NCBI RefSeq assembly: GCF_000758705.1
Contig: NZ_CP009287.1
Span: 186,001-250,000, forward strand
Length of the DNA stretch: 64,000 nt
DNA from: Paenibacillus graminis
GTDB lineage: Bacteria; Bacillota; Bacilli; Paenibacillales; Paenibacillaceae
Reading direction: 5' to 3'
Position 1 is the first letter of the stretch; each line of letters starts with the position of its first letter. Below, one piece after another: positions 42,955 to 52,689 of the stretch. Made by a program: the position numbers and the translations under genes. Under the pieces are notes generated by a model. It searched no databases. It saw only the letters and a list, made by a program, of their open reading frames with translations, and was not told the DNA's origin.

Positions 42955-44790
42955 TCATAGTATATAGGAAGCCGTTTCCCTCGGATGGCTAAGAGGAAAA
43001 TGATGACCATATGGAACAACATCAATTTTACCAAGATGTAATGGAGCAGAATAGCTTCTATCATGATCTCCCCAAATAATATGAAGATTATACCTTGGTA
43101 CTTTGGTGAAATCACCCTGAGAGTCTTTCGATAGAAAACGGTTAAGCTGAAGAGTTGTATTTAAAATTCTAGGCGAAGTAAAGCTACTGCTTACTTTTGC
43201 AATATAATGTTTCGGAATGCTCTCCGTATTTTCAAACAGACCATTTCCAATTAAAAAACGTTCTATTGAATTAGCAGTTGCTAACTTCAATGCCCATTTA
43301 TTCATAAATTGAGGAGCATTAAACGACTTAGAGTTTTTTTTCACAACAGGTGGCTGAAGTAAAGTAATAGTATTCTTCGTATCTATGTACTCTCGCACTA
43401 ATGATTCCAGCAGAATAACCGATCCGAAGGAATGGCCAATCCAGTGCGCGCCATTAGTAGTTTTTTCCAATAACGCTTTCACTAAATTCAAATAGAGATT
43501 CAGAAGATTTTTCTCTCGTTTAAAAGGGGAACGTCCTAAACCTGGAAGATCTACAATCCATATAGGTTGACCAGTTTTTTCATGAAGTTCTATTCCTAAT
43601 GGAAATAAATCCTCTCCATCACTCAATAATCCGTGTAATAAAATAAACGGTTTACCCTCTCCTTGTATTTGATAAATCACAGTGTTTCCGATTAATGTTC
43701 GTTCAAATGCATGATTATACTGGTCATTTTGATACGTCAAGCGATAATCCAAATCCGCTACTACGACTGGAAAAAATTTCATTACACTCGTCTTTTTAAA
43801 CCAATCTTCTCCCATGACTTTTTTCGATAAATCATTTGAAAACTTTCTATTTGTAATAAAGTTCAGTCCATCAGATGGAATTGTTGTTATTTTACTTATC
43901 CCACTTTTCATAAGTGCCTTCATAAAACGAATGGGCACAGAGATTTTAGGTGCTGCCATATTCATACTTTCTGACATAACATCTAATAATTCAGATATAT
44001 CCGGATCAAGCTGTTTGTCTTGAACAAGTGTATATGTATGAATAGACGATTGCTCCAGCTTAAAAACCTGAACAATAAACTTCGCTAGCTCATCGTTTGA
44101 AATAAGCGGTAATTTATACCCCTTGCCTCCAGGAATAACTGGCATTAGCCCTCTTCGCATACTCGCCACAAGCAAGCCTAAGCCTGCTACTTGCTCCGTA
44201 CTCCCTGTTTTACTACTGCCGACTACAGTTGGCGGATTAATCACAGAAAGCGGATAGCCTATTGCGGATGCCTGCTGGCGAATATAAAGGTCTGCTAAAA
44301 ATTTTGTTCTTTCATAAGGATTTTTTATTTTCAAATAGTCGTGACCCACTTTAAACACATCAATCGCAACCTTGCTATTCTTATCATCAAAGGGGGTCAT
44401 ATATCCAACTACATGAATAAATTGCTGCAATCCCTTCAATTGATGAATACTTTTTGCGAATTCACTGATATGCTTGGCACCGTTTAAAAATACAGATATT
44501 GCCTCTTGCTTTGTTGCTTGAATATCCATTTGTCCACCTGCGTGAATAATAACATCCGTGTTCGATACCCGATCCTTATCTTCATCACTTAAACCTAAAT
44601 CTGTTTTCGTCAAATCACCTTCAATAAAGTGCATGGCTGCTTCATTTAAAATGCCTTTTTCTTGAAAAGTACGTGTTGCTTTACTTTTCGACCTCACTAA
44701 AAGAAAAATCATAACATCTTCTTTAAGAAGTTCCTCTACTAATTGCCTCCCAATAAAGCCTGTTCCACCTGTTAAAAATATTGTCCTCAC
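42955..44790 (-). CDS. SDR-type reductase domain fused to alpha/beta hydrolase
   Basis: About 611 residues. N-terminal extended SDR / thioester-reductase-like domain (TIFLTGGTGFIGRQLVEEL, IHAGGQMD, then the YERTKFLAD Tyr-Lys pair) to about 300; then an alpha/beta hydrolase (FILLHGLLSDGEDLFP, nucleophile WIGHSFGSVILLE, Asp in IIWGDHD). GTG 44790 is preferred because GGGAGAG is about seven bases upstream; GTG 44799 is too near. AT-rich compared with its neighbours. It lies 62 bases downstream of a TetR gene on the same strand with a palindromic operator between. Substrate unknown; possibly lipid or polyketide-like thioesters. Confidence 0.85.
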   Translation of the reverse strand: MRTIFLTGGTGFIGRQLVEELLKEDVMIFLLVRSKSKATRTFQEKGILNEAAMHFIEGDLTKTDLGLSDEDKDRVSNTDVIIHAGGQMDIQATKQEAISVFLNGAKHISEFAKSIHQLKGLQQFIHVVGYMTPFDDKNSKVAIDVFKVGHDYLKIKNPYERTKFLADLYIRQQASAIGYPLSVINPPTVVGSSKTGSTEQVAGLGLLVASMRRGLMPVIPGGKGYKLPLISNDELAKFIVQVFKLEQSSIHTYTLVQDKQLDPDISELLDVMSESMNMAAPKISVPIRFMKALMKSGISKITTIPSDGLNFITNRKFSNDLSKKVMGEDWFKKTSVMKFFPVVVADLDYRLTYQNDQYNHAFERTLIGNTVIYQIQGEGKPFILLHGLLSDGEDLFPLGIELHEKTGQPIWIVDLPGLGRSPFKREKNLLNLYLNLVKALLEKTTNGAHWIGHSFGSVILLESLVREYIDTKNTITLLQPPVVKKNSKSFNAPQFMNKWALKLATANSIERFLIGNGLFENTESIPKHYIAKVSSSFTSPRILNTTLQLNRFLSKDSQGDFTKVPRYNLHIIWGDHDRSYSAPLHLGKIDVVPYGHHFPLSHPRETASYIL

Positions 44791-44809
44791 ATCATCCACT
44801 CTCCCTTTT

Positions 44810-44829
44810 TAGTACTACCTAGTACTAAT
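44810..44829. promoter_or_regulatory. Putative TetR operator
   Basis: TTAGTACTACCTAGTACTAA is a near-perfect palindrome ahead of the reductase-hydrolase gene. A half-site (CAGTACTAATTTG) recurs upstream of the TetR gene at about 45450, as expected for self-regulation. Confidence 0.7.
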
Positions 44830-44852
44830 TTAGTGTAAAAAAAATGCTTCTC

Positions 44853-45419
44853 TTATCGAAGCAAGTTAAAAAATTGGCTGGCTGTTTTCGTGATAACAGT
44901 TGCATCCTTCAATGTTTCTGAAATAAACAGCGCTCCTTCAAGATTCGTTATAAAAAGTGCCGCTACCTCGTCAATATGAATCGTATTTCTAAACTCTCCT
45001 TTTTCTACTCCTTGTTTTAATAATAGAGAGACTTTCATTTGTAATCCTGTAAAAAAGAGACCTATTTTTTCTTTTATGTGCGTAGCATGTGTAGGACTTT
45101 GAATATAAAGAGTAATAAATGGACAGCCACCCTTATACTCTCTTGACTGAACTCCCTGCGATAAATGCTTTAAAAACATCTGGACACGATCTTCAACTGA
45201 TAATTGGTTCTGAGAAAGTATTTGATCAATTGCACGCTGATACGTTTCAATCCAATAATCAACGACCCCTTCTAACAATTCTTCCTTGTCAGAAAAGTGA
45301 TAATACACATTAGATTTTGATACTTTGCTTACACGCACTAATTCATCCATGCTTGTATAAGCAAATCCTTTTTCTAAAAATAATGTTGCCGCTACTTCAA
45401 TCACACGTTTTTGATTCAT
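44853..45419 (-). CDS. TetR/AcrR-family repressor
   Basis: 188 residues from ATG 45419, preceded by AAAGGT; ATG 45437 has no ribosome site. N-terminal HTH MDELVRVSKVSKSNVYYHFS, then an all-helical ligand domain with TetR_C-like LKHLSQGVQSREYKGGCPF. Same strand as and upstream of the reductase-hydrolase gene, whose operator it probably binds. As AT-rich as that gene, so the pair was likely acquired together. Confidence 0.92.
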   Translation of the reverse strand: MNQKRVIEVAATLFLEKGFAYTSMDELVRVSKVSKSNVYYHFSDKEELLEGVVDYWIETYQRAIDQILSQNQLSVEDRVQMFLKHLSQGVQSREYKGGCPFITLYIQSPTHATHIKEKIGLFFTGLQMKVSLLLKQGVEKGEFRNTIHIDEVAALFITNLEGALFISETLKDATVITKTASQFFNLLR

Positions 45420-45613
45420 TAATTTTACCTTTGTCATAACTAGAACTATACAGTACTAATTTGTATGTTGCAAGTGAGAAGATAGTGCAACTGAAATTTC
45501 ATGTTTCTTGGACATGTCAACAATGGGAAAAAAGGGATAGGGATCAGGGCTAGAGATGATAAGTAAGTACGGAACTGGGCGGTGCGGGACTGCATACACA
45601 CGGGGAGCCTTTG

Positions 45614-45766
45614 GGTGCCTTCGCAGACGGGATTTTTAAAGGCTTGAAAGAGGGGAAACAGGAGATCGGATACGGCACTTCTGTGGACCGCTTGCGCATG
45701 TCCCGGGATGAAGTGGACGAGTACACGGCAAATATGTATCAGGCTACGAAGGGCATGATCGAATAA
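45614..45766 (+). pseudogene. C-terminal fragment of a DltE-like SDR oxidoreductase
   Basis: Fifty codons reading GAFADGIFKGLKEGKQEIGYG, then LRMSRDEVDEYTANMYQA and a stop; this matches the C-terminus of DltE-type short-chain dehydrogenases as I remember them. No Rossmann part or start is present. Confidence 0.6.
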
Positions 45767-45789
45767 GTGGCCAGAAGGTAAAATAGGGA

Positions 45790-45829
45790 AAGGCAAGGCC
45801 TTCGGAAGCCGGGGCCCTGCCTTTTTTTA
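45790..45829 (+). terminator. Terminator after the SDR fragment
   Basis: AGGCAAGGCC/GGCCCTGCCT stem with a seven-T tail. The 210 bases from here to 46042 show no gene. Confidence 0.75.
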
Positions 45830-46042
45830 TGAGCAAATGAATAACTCCCAAGACGGATGGACTGCGCTCTTAAGCAACCTTTTATTTAGTGGCAGCTTCT
45901 ATGTACGTGACACCTATTATCCGGGTTTCAGGACTGATGGGGTCCTTTATATTTTTTTGCAAGTATAAAAATAAATGAGATTGCCAGATAAACCATTTAT
46001 AATAGGGATGATTTCAATATTTAACCATATTAGGGGTGCCGG

Positions 46043-47179
46043 ATGAAAAAGGGAATAGCCACATTAGGGCTGCTGAGTTTAATTATGATTTTTACAATGG
46101 GCGCTGCCGTAGTCAAGGATCCGTTGGATGTGACCCGGAAGCTGTCTGTGAAGAACGACCAGAGCCACAATATCATTTTAAAAAATGCTGCCGAATATGA
46201 AATGAAATGGTCCTTCACCGATAAGAGCCCTTATCAAATGTACAGTTTGTACAAGGGGCCGAATGGACTGGTCTATGCCCAGAGTTTTGAAGAAATCTTC
46301 GCAATCAACGCCGCAACGGGGAAGGTGGTCTGGAGGCATCCAAGTGATTGGCAGAGTGAGCTTACTCCTTTGCTGGGAGCAGACGGTACATATTATAAGG
46401 TTTCATATGATGATGTCGAGCGCTTGTCCCCAAAGGTATATCAAACGGACGTTACCCGTCTTGCCAGTTCAGGCGAAGTAACCACTTTTCATGATGTCAA
46501 GCTGCGGGTAGTATCCCGCTTTGAGGATGGCTCTTTATTTGATCTTTTTCAGGCAGGGGATCATAAAGGGAATTACATAGTGCTCACAGATGAAGGATTG
46601 AAATCCATTCAAAAAGACGGATCAACGAACTGGTGCCTCACCACAATTCCTTTCAAGAACGGGGTTCTGGATGTCAACGATATAGAGCAGCTCTACACGG
46701 ATTCCAAAGGCAATATTATTGCTGATTTTGAGAAAGTGGAGGCTACCCTGGATCTGAGCGGTAACACTCTGCGGGTTGCGGATTATAATCAAATCCAGAA
46801 CGAACCGGTGAGTTACTCAGATATTATTGACAAGGATGAGCACGGGGGTTATTACATATTAGATGAAGATGAGGGGAGCATTACGGATAAGGATTTTAAG
46901 ACAAGGAAGCAGAAGTGGAAATATTCATTGAGTACATATGAAAAGGCTGCTGGTATAGGTCTTTTTACAGGCAGCTTCACGACGGACAGTAAAGGTAATG
47001 TATACTTCGGCGCCAACAACGGCAATGTGTATTCATTGGATTATAACGGGAAGCCCCGCTTCACATTGTCGGTGAGCAGCAGTCAACTCTCCTATCCGGA
47101 TATCATTGCCGTAAATGATAATTTTACGGTGATTAGTGTGAATAACAACATCATTTGCCTGCAAAAAAAGAGTAAATGA
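46043..47179 (+). CDS. PQQ-like beta-propeller repeat protein, exported
   Basis: 378 residues. N-terminal signal peptide or anchor (KKGIATLGLLSLIMIFTMGA). The rest has repeated propeller-blade motifs: GLVYAQSFEEIFAINAATGK, KGNIIADFEKVEATLDLSGN and KGNVYFGANNGNVYSLDYNG. The fold is a scaffold, so no enzyme activity is implied. AGGGGTGCC precedes the start. It stands alone between terminators. Confidence 0.8.
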   Translation: MKKGIATLGLLSLIMIFTMGAAVVKDPLDVTRKLSVKNDQSHNIILKNAAEYEMKWSFTDKSPYQMYSLYKGPNGLVYAQSFEEIFAINAATGKVVWRHPSDWQSELTPLLGADGTYYKVSYDDVERLSPKVYQTDVTRLASSGEVTTFHDVKLRVVSRFEDGSLFDLFQAGDHKGNYIVLTDEGLKSIQKDGSTNWCLTTIPFKNGVLDVNDIEQLYTDSKGNIIADFEKVEATLDLSGNTLRVADYNQIQNEPVSYSDIIDKDEHGGYYILDEDEGSITDKDFKTRKQKWKYSLSTYEKAAGIGLFTGSFTTDSKGNVYFGANNGNVYSLDYNGKPRFTLSVSSSQLSYPDIIAVNDNFTVISVNNNIICLQKKSK

Positions 47180-47208
47180 TTCGTAAAAGATTATCCATTC
47201 TAAAAACC

Positions 47209-47235
47209 AAAGACACCCCAAAAGGTGTCTTTTTG
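47209..47235 (+). terminator. Beta-propeller gene terminator
   Basis: AAAGACACC/GGTGTCTTT stem plus T run. Confidence 0.88.
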
Positions 47236-47345
47236 CATTCCTGGCACCAACACTAATTCCTATTCTTGATTATGGCCCCTAAATATTAAGCATACTGTAA
47301 CGTTTTTTGATCTAGCCAGTCTTATATACGTAAGGTGGTGAACCC

Positions 47346-47840
47346 TTGGATGAACTAGACGAATTAATTGAAGCCTACGATCACTATTTCCGGGATGTGT
47401 ATATTTTTGTGCTGTCATTAAGCCGGAATGAACAGATCGCTGAAGAAATTACGCAGGAGACGTTCTACAAGGCAATAAAGCAAATTGAACAGTTTAGGGG
47501 GGACTGTAAAATTAGCGTCTGGCTGTGTCAGATTGCGAAGAATACTTACTTCACCTATATCGGCAAGCAGCGGCGGTTCGATCCGCTTCAGGATCAGGAG
47601 GAGACGTCGGGATTCAATCTGGAACAAAAGCTCATCGACCAGGCCGAGGCTCTGAATGTTCACAAGGTTCTACATGCGTTAAATGAGCCTTATAAAGAGG
47701 TATTCATGCTTAGGGTGTTTGGGGAGCTGTCTTTTGATCACATCAGCCAGATTTTTGGCAGAACGGAAAGCTGGGCAAGAGTGACTTATCACCGGGCCAG
47801 GCTGAGAATACAGAAACTTTTGATGGAGGATGAACAATGA
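47346..47840 (+). CDS. ECF-type RNA polymerase sigma factor
   Basis: 164 residues. Region 2 (RDVYIFVLSLSRNEQIAEEI, TQETFYKA) and region 4 (FMLRVFGELSFDHISQIFGR, then TYHRARLRIQKL), no region 3, so an extracytoplasmic-function sigma factor. The start is TTG 47346 because AAGGTGG (47332-47338) is seven bases ahead. It overlaps the anti-sigma gene by four bases (ATGA), so the two are made in balance. Confidence 0.93.
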   Translation: MDELDELIEAYDHYFRDVYIFVLSLSRNEQIAEEITQETFYKAIKQIEQFRGDCKISVWLCQIAKNTYFTYIGKQRRFDPLQDQEETSGFNLEQKLIDQAEALNVHKVLHALNEPYKEVFMLRVFGELSFDHISQIFGRTESWARVTYHRARLRIQKLLMEDEQ

Positions 47841-48511
47841 CCCGAATCTCATGCGATGTCGTTCAGGATATCCTGCCTCTGTACCATGACGATGTATGCA
47901 GTGCGGCTACCAGGGAACTTGTGGAAGAACACCTTGTGGAGTGTGAAGATTGTCGTTCTTATCTGAATCAGATCAAATCAAGCTTCAATGTGCCAGTACA
48001 AGCCATGGAGCAGAATCAACTGGAGGTGAACGGGCTGCAAAGGTTCAAAAGGATGTGGAGCCGTGCCCAATCGGCAGCGTTTGTGAAAGGATTAATCGTG
48101 ACTGCTTCCGTAGCTGGAATATTGTTTTTGGGGTATTGGGGTCTTTTTCGCTGGAATGTCATTCCCGTTTCTTCCGATGATATAAGTATCTCTAATATAA
48201 GACTTAGACCCAATGGTGAAATCGCCTTTCAAATTCAAATCAAGGATGGATACGGCGCCGATCGAGTGATCTTTAAGGTTCACGATGATGGAGGCTATTA
48301 TATTACCCCCGTCCATCCTGTCATCAGATTGAATAAATCTCCAAATTTTAATTTTGTCAGTGGCGAGTTGTTCACCAATCCTGATAACGTAAGGGCCTAC
48401 GAGAAAAAGAATCACGGAAAGGATGTGGAGATTACCTCCATATACTACGGGCCTCCGAACAATCCCATTCTAGTTTGGAAGAAAGGCGATAAACTGCCTG
48501 TGAGAAAATGA
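47837..48511 (+). CDS. Membrane anti-sigma factor with zinc finger
   Basis: 224 residues. N-terminal ZAS domain with CDVVQDILPLYHDD and HLVECEDC (His-x3-Cys-x2-Cys), which binds the sigma factor in this family; one membrane helix at about 80-96 (GLIVTASVAGILFLGYWGLF); then an extracellular domain that probably senses the stress. Overlaps the sigma gene start to end. Confidence 0.9.
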   Translation: MTRISCDVVQDILPLYHDDVCSAATRELVEEHLVECEDCRSYLNQIKSSFNVPVQAMEQNQLEVNGLQRFKRMWSRAQSAAFVKGLIVTASVAGILFLGYWGLFRWNVIPVSSDDISISNIRLRPNGEIAFQIQIKDGYGADRVIFKVHDDGGYYITPVHPVIRLNKSPNFNFVSGELFTNPDNVRAYEKKNHGKDVEITSIYYGPPNNPILVWKKGDKLPVRK

Positions 48512-48612
48512 GGGCAGATTGGATAGAGCGGGATTTACAGCTGCTGATGCAGCTAATCGAGTCCGACCCGAGTACAGGCTCCGCATGTCCCTGCCTTCTC
48601 AGTAGTATAACC

Positions 48613-48637
48613 AAAGACACCCTCCCCGGTGTCTTTT
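48613..48637 (+). terminator. Sigma/anti-sigma operon terminator
   Basis: AAAGACACC/GGTGTCTTT stem and T-rich end. Confidence 0.88.
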
Positions 48638-48639
48638 TC

Positions 48640-49126
48640 TTTCCCCTAATTTAAAGTAAGCTGTACCTAAACACTTTACTGTGGCGAAGCGCATTTCTGT
48701 ATGAGCTCCCAACGGGAGCTATGGCCCGGTCCCAAATCAATCTCAACCGGGTCAGCAAAGCAATCTCGATCTTTTAGCATGCATATGCAATTTCTGTGGC
48801 GGACAGGCGGAAATTAATATATCGATATCGCAGCAAGAATGGAAGATAGCCAGGGCGGCGGGCTGGCTTTAAGGTGTAAGGGCAGGAAGCAGTTCAGGGC
48901 AGCAGGGGATTGGCGGTACAGGTGAGGTTAGGGTTGTCGGCGTAACGGCTAAGAAGGGTTAAATATGGTTGCGTTTTCAATTGGTGCTGGATCAGCAATT
49001 CAGCTTACCAATTTAGCAGTGTTCTGGAAGGGCCTTCCTTGCTTAGCATACGAACCGCTCAACAGCTTCAACACGGATGTGCTTCCTGCGCGTCTACCAA
49101 ATAACACATGGGGGAGATGTGAAGCT
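48640..49126. other. Gene-free region before the second sugar locus
   Basis: An open frame from 48965 runs into the binding protein but has no ribosome site and does not look like protein. The region contains a small inverted repeat (CCGGTC...AACCGGGTC, about 48732-48758) and must hold the promoter of the operon; I cannot place it. Confidence 0.5.
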
Positions 49127-50725
49127 ATGAAGAGAACATGGAAACGGCGGCTTGCGCTTGGTACCTGCCTGATGCTGGGGATCACAGGACTGGCTGGCTG
49201 CTCAGACGGGAACGGTAATGGCGACGGGAATGGGGATGCGGGAAAGCAGGCAGCAGATGGCGGTCCGACCCCGATCTCGATTTGGGCGTCGCTGAATACG
49301 AATGTCTCCATTACGCTGAAGAACATGAGTGAGATTACGGCAATTAAGGAATGGGAGAAAAAGACCAACATCAAGACGGAATTCCAGCATCCCGCTGTGG
49401 GTGCGGAAACGGAGCAGTTCAATGTCATGCTGGCTTCCAACAAGCTGCCGGATGTGATGTTCGTCTATGGAGACTATTCCAAGCTGTATAATGACGGGTC
49501 GATCATCCGGCTCAATGAGCTTATCGACCAGTATGCACCGAATCTGAAGAAGATTCTGGATGACAATCCTGAGGTCGCCAAACAATTGAAAGCGGATAAC
49601 GGCGACATCTATGCAATTCCCCATCTGCGGCTGGGCAAATACAAAACCTTCGGCGGCACATTCATCCGCCAGGACTGGCTGGACGAACTTAACCTGCAGC
49701 AGCCGGAGACGCTGGATGAATGGGAGACGGTGCTGAAGGCCTTTAAGGAAAAGAAAGGTGTCACCGCGCCGCTTCTGTTCGGTGCACCGCCAAAGATGAC
49801 AACGATGGGACCGGCCGCGCCGACCTTTCTGGAGGCCTACGGTATTACGAATACGGTCTATCTAAAAGACGGCAAGGTGGCGTTCGGCCCGACCGAGCCT
49901 GAATTCAAGGAATTCCTGACCACGTTCCACCGCTGGTATGAGGAAGGCCTGATTGATCCCGATTTCGCGACCAATGACCAGAAAACCTATGATGCCAAGA
50001 TTCTGGGCAGCGAAGCAGGCGCGTTCTTCGCTTTCATTGGCGGCGGCATCGGCCGCTATCTGCCTGCGCTGCAGGAGAAGGAACCGGATGCCAATCTGAC
50101 GGCGGTCCAGTATCCGGTAGTGAACAAGGGAGATGAGCCGATGTTCACCGGGCGGTCGTGGGAATGGAGCGGAGCCGGGGCCACGATAACCAAGAGCAAC
50201 AAACATCCCGAAGAAACGGTCAAAGCGCTGGATTACTTTTTTAGTGAAGTGGGCCATATGCTGAAGAACTTTGGCGTGGAAGGCGTCACCTATACGATGA
50301 AGGACGGGTATCCGACCTATACGGATGAGATCCTGAAGAATCCGGACGGACTGTCTGTGGTTCAGGCGATGGCGAAACATTTTATTGCCAATTACCCCTT
50401 AGTAGGCGAGGATGACGACCGGTATAACGAGCAGTATTATCAGCTGCAGCAGCAGAAGGATGCGGTAGCGCTCTTTTCCAAGTATAGCGACAACACGCTC
50501 AAGGTCAGCCTTCCCCCGGTCAGCCTGACCACAGAGGAGTCGAGCGAGTACAGCAAAATCATGAGCGACATCACTACCTACCGTGACGAGATGTTCATTA
50601 AGTTCGTCATCGGAGCGGAGCCGGTAGAGAACTTCGATAAATTTGTTGAGCAGATCAACAAATTCAATCTCAAGCGGGCGATTGAGATTCAGCAGGCGGC
50701 TGTGGACCGTTACAACGCCAGATAA
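49127..50725 (+). CDS. Extracellular sugar-binding lipoprotein
   Basis: 532 residues from ATG 49127 (GGGGGAGATG ahead). Signal peptide with lipobox GLAGCSDG, then a Gly/Asn/Asp-rich linker (GNGNGDGNGD) and a family 1 binding-protein fold similar in type to the one at 30780. First gene of the second sugar locus. A strong hairpin between it and the first permease probably keeps its transcript more abundant than theirs. Confidence 0.9.
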   Translation: MKRTWKRRLALGTCLMLGITGLAGCSDGNGNGDGNGDAGKQAADGGPTPISIWASLNTNVSITLKNMSEITAIKEWEKKTNIKTEFQHPAVGAETEQFNVMLASNKLPDVMFVYGDYSKLYNDGSIIRLNELIDQYAPNLKKILDDNPEVAKQLKADNGDIYAIPHLRLGKYKTFGGTFIRQDWLDELNLQQPETLDEWETVLKAFKEKKGVTAPLLFGAPPKMTTMGPAAPTFLEAYGITNTVYLKDGKVAFGPTEPEFKEFLTTFHRWYEEGLIDPDFATNDQKTYDAKILGSEAGAFFAFIGGGIGRYLPALQEKEPDANLTAVQYPVVNKGDEPMFTGRSWEWSGAGATITKSNKHPEETVKALDYFFSEVGHMLKNFGVEGVTYTMKDGYPTYTDEILKNPDGLSVVQAMAKHFIANYPLVGEDDDRYNEQYYQLQQQKDAVALFSKYSDNTLKVSLPPVSLTTEESSEYSKIMSDITTYRDEMFIKFVIGAEPVENFDKFVEQINKFNLKRAIEIQQAAVDRYNAR

Positions 50726-50737
50726 CAAGCCGGACAG

Positions 50738-50776
50738 CCTGCGGAGGGGCGGAAGGAGGCTTTTGCCCCCGCGGGA
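50738..50776 (+). terminator. Hairpin between binding protein and permease genes
   Basis: CCTGCGGAGGGGC pairs with GCCCCCGCGGG, with a bulge. The T run is short, so it is more likely a partial terminator or an RNA-stabilising hairpin than a full stop. Confidence 0.6.
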
Positions 50777-50810
50777 CTTTTCATCCTAACATGAAGAAAG
50801 GAGGGAGACT

Positions 50811-51728
50811 ATGCCGCACAAGCTTTCCCTGATATGGCTGAATTACAAAAAAAACAAAGCGATTTATTGGATGGCCCTTCCGGTGGTGTTATATTTTCTC
50901 GTATTCAAATATCTGCCGATGTACGGGGCGGTTATCGCTTTTAAGGAGTATACGGTAGGCAAAGGAATCTGGGGCAGTGATTGGGTGGGGCTGCAGCATT
51001 TCCGGGATTTTTTCCAGAGCTATTATTTCTGGCGGATTCTGAAGAATACGCTGGTCTTAAGCTTTTATCAGCTGCTGTTCGGATTTCCGGCCCCGATTCT
51101 TCTTGCCCTGCTGCTTAATGAGCTGAGGCAGGAAATGTTCAAGCGCACGGTGCAGACGGTTTCCTACATTCCGCATTTTATCTCGATTGTGGTCATCTGC
51201 GGAATGGTGGTCGATTTCTCGTCCCGCGACGGGCTGTTCAACTCCATTATTACCTTTTTTGGCGGTGAGAGCAGTGCGCTGCTGAGTGATCCGGGCAATT
51301 TCCGCACGATTTATACCGCTTCCTCCATTTGGCAGGAGCTCGGATTCTCGACGATTATTTATTTGGCTGCGCTTAGCGGGATTAATCCTGAGCTGTACGA
51401 TGCCTCCAAAGTGGATGGAGCCAGCCGGATTCGCCAGGTTTGGCATATTACGCTGCCGGGGATCATTCCGATGATTGTCATTCTGCTCATTCTGCGCATT
51501 GGCGGACTGATGGAGATCGGCTTCGAGAAGATCATCCTTCTCTATAATCCGAATGTCTACGATACGGCGGATGTAATCTCCACCTTCGTCTACCGCAAGG
51601 GGATCAGTGAAAGCGCTGAGTTCAGCTATACCACTGCCGTGGGTCTGTTTCAGTCGGTCATTAACTTTATCCTGTTGATCGGCGCCAACCGTCTGTCGAA
51701 GGCGGTATCCGACAATAAGCTGTTCTAG
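50811..51728 (+). CDS. Sugar ABC transporter permease, LplB/UgpA type
   Basis: 305 residues, six membrane segments, EAA-loop region YDASKVDGASRIRQVWHITL. Close in type to the permease at 28869 (shared FKYLPMYGAVIAFKEY-like start). AAAGGAGGG precedes ATG 50811. Confidence 0.92.
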   Translation: MPHKLSLIWLNYKKNKAIYWMALPVVLYFLVFKYLPMYGAVIAFKEYTVGKGIWGSDWVGLQHFRDFFQSYYFWRILKNTLVLSFYQLLFGFPAPILLALLLNELRQEMFKRTVQTVSYIPHFISIVVICGMVVDFSSRDGLFNSIITFFGGESSALLSDPGNFRTIYTASSIWQELGFSTIIYLAALSGINPELYDASKVDGASRIRQVWHITLPGIIPMIVILLILRIGGLMEIGFEKIILLYNPNVYDTADVISTFVYRKGISESAEFSYTTAVGLFQSVINFILLIGANRLSKAVSDNKLF

Positions 51729-51760
51729 GCACGCCCTAGAGACAAAGTGAGGGATTATCC

Positions 51761-52645
51761 ATGAAAATAAAAAGAACGGCAGGAGAACGGCTGTTTGACG
51801 GGGCAAATGTGCTGCTAATGATCGCATTGATTGTCTTAACCCTGTATCCGCTGTGGCATGTTCTGAATGCATCGCTTAGCGACTCCGGCCGGCTGATGGC
51901 TCACCGGGGGCTGCTGCTGTTCCCTGAAGGGTTCAACCTGGACAGCTACAAGCTGGTGCTGAGCAATCCAAGCATTCTGTCCGGCTACCGGAATACCCTC
52001 GTGATTGTGGTGCTGGGGACGGCGCTGAATCTGCTCTTCACCATTCTGGGTGCCTATACCCTGTCCCGTAAAAGCTTCATGCTCCGCAATCCGATCATGC
52101 TCGCTATTGTGTTCACGATGTTTTTCAACGGCGGAATTATACCGACCTATCTGCTGATCAACAACACACTGCATATGGGGAATAGTCTGCTGGCCCTGAT
52201 TGTACCGGGACTGGTCAGCAGTTATAATCTGATCATTATGCGGACAGCGTTCCAGGAGATTTCCGAGAGTCTGCTGGAATCAGCCAGAATAGATGGTGCG
52301 GGAGAGGTGCGCATCCTCTGGCGGATTGTAGTCCCCTTATCCATGCCGGTAATCGCCGTAATGGTTCTTTTTTATGGCGTTGCCCATTGGAACTCCTGGT
52401 TTGGAGCCATTCTATATATCCGCGACCGCAGCCTGTATCCGCTTCAGCTGGTGCTGCGGGAAATTCTGATCCAGAACAGTACGGACTCCATGACGACCAG
52501 CGCAGCCATGGGCGACAAAGAGGCGATCGGAGAAAGTGTGAAATACGCTACAGTTATGGTGGCTACACTACCCATTCTGCTGATCTATCCGTTTCTGCAG
52601 AAATATTTTGTGAAAGGCGTTATGATTGGTGCCATTAAAGAGTAA
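51761..52645 (+). CDS. Sugar ABC transporter permease, LplC/YtcP type
   Basis: 294 residues, six membrane segments, EAA loop ESARIDGAGEVRILWRIVVP, and C-terminus LQKYFVKGVMIGAIKE. Partner of the preceding permease. No ATPase gene in the locus. Confidence 0.92.
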   Translation: MKIKRTAGERLFDGANVLLMIALIVLTLYPLWHVLNASLSDSGRLMAHRGLLLFPEGFNLDSYKLVLSNPSILSGYRNTLVIVVLGTALNLLFTILGAYTLSRKSFMLRNPIMLAIVFTMFFNGGIIPTYLLINNTLHMGNSLLALIVPGLVSSYNLIIMRTAFQEISESLLESARIDGAGEVRILWRIVVPLSMPVIAVMVLFYGVAHWNSWFGAILYIRDRSLYPLQLVLREILIQNSTDSMTTSAAMGDKEAIGESVKYATVMVATLPILLIYPFLQKYFVKGVMIGAIKE

Positions 52646-52689
52646 TAAACCGTAAAGCCTGGCCAATCACTGACATGAGGAGGGGACCC

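Noticed and set aside
47209..48637. GACACC/GGTGTC terminators as further ssrA scars
   Set aside because: The same stem ends several unrelated operons outside the patchwork, so the stem alone is not evidence of an ssrA copy; only copies with ssrA lead-in sequence were counted.
48508..48650. Short plus-strand frame after the anti-sigma gene
   Set aside because: It reads through the terminator at 48613 and has no recognisable ribosome site.
48965..49126. N-terminal extension of the binding lipoprotein
   Set aside because: It would bury the signal peptide; ATG 49127 has the only good ribosome site.
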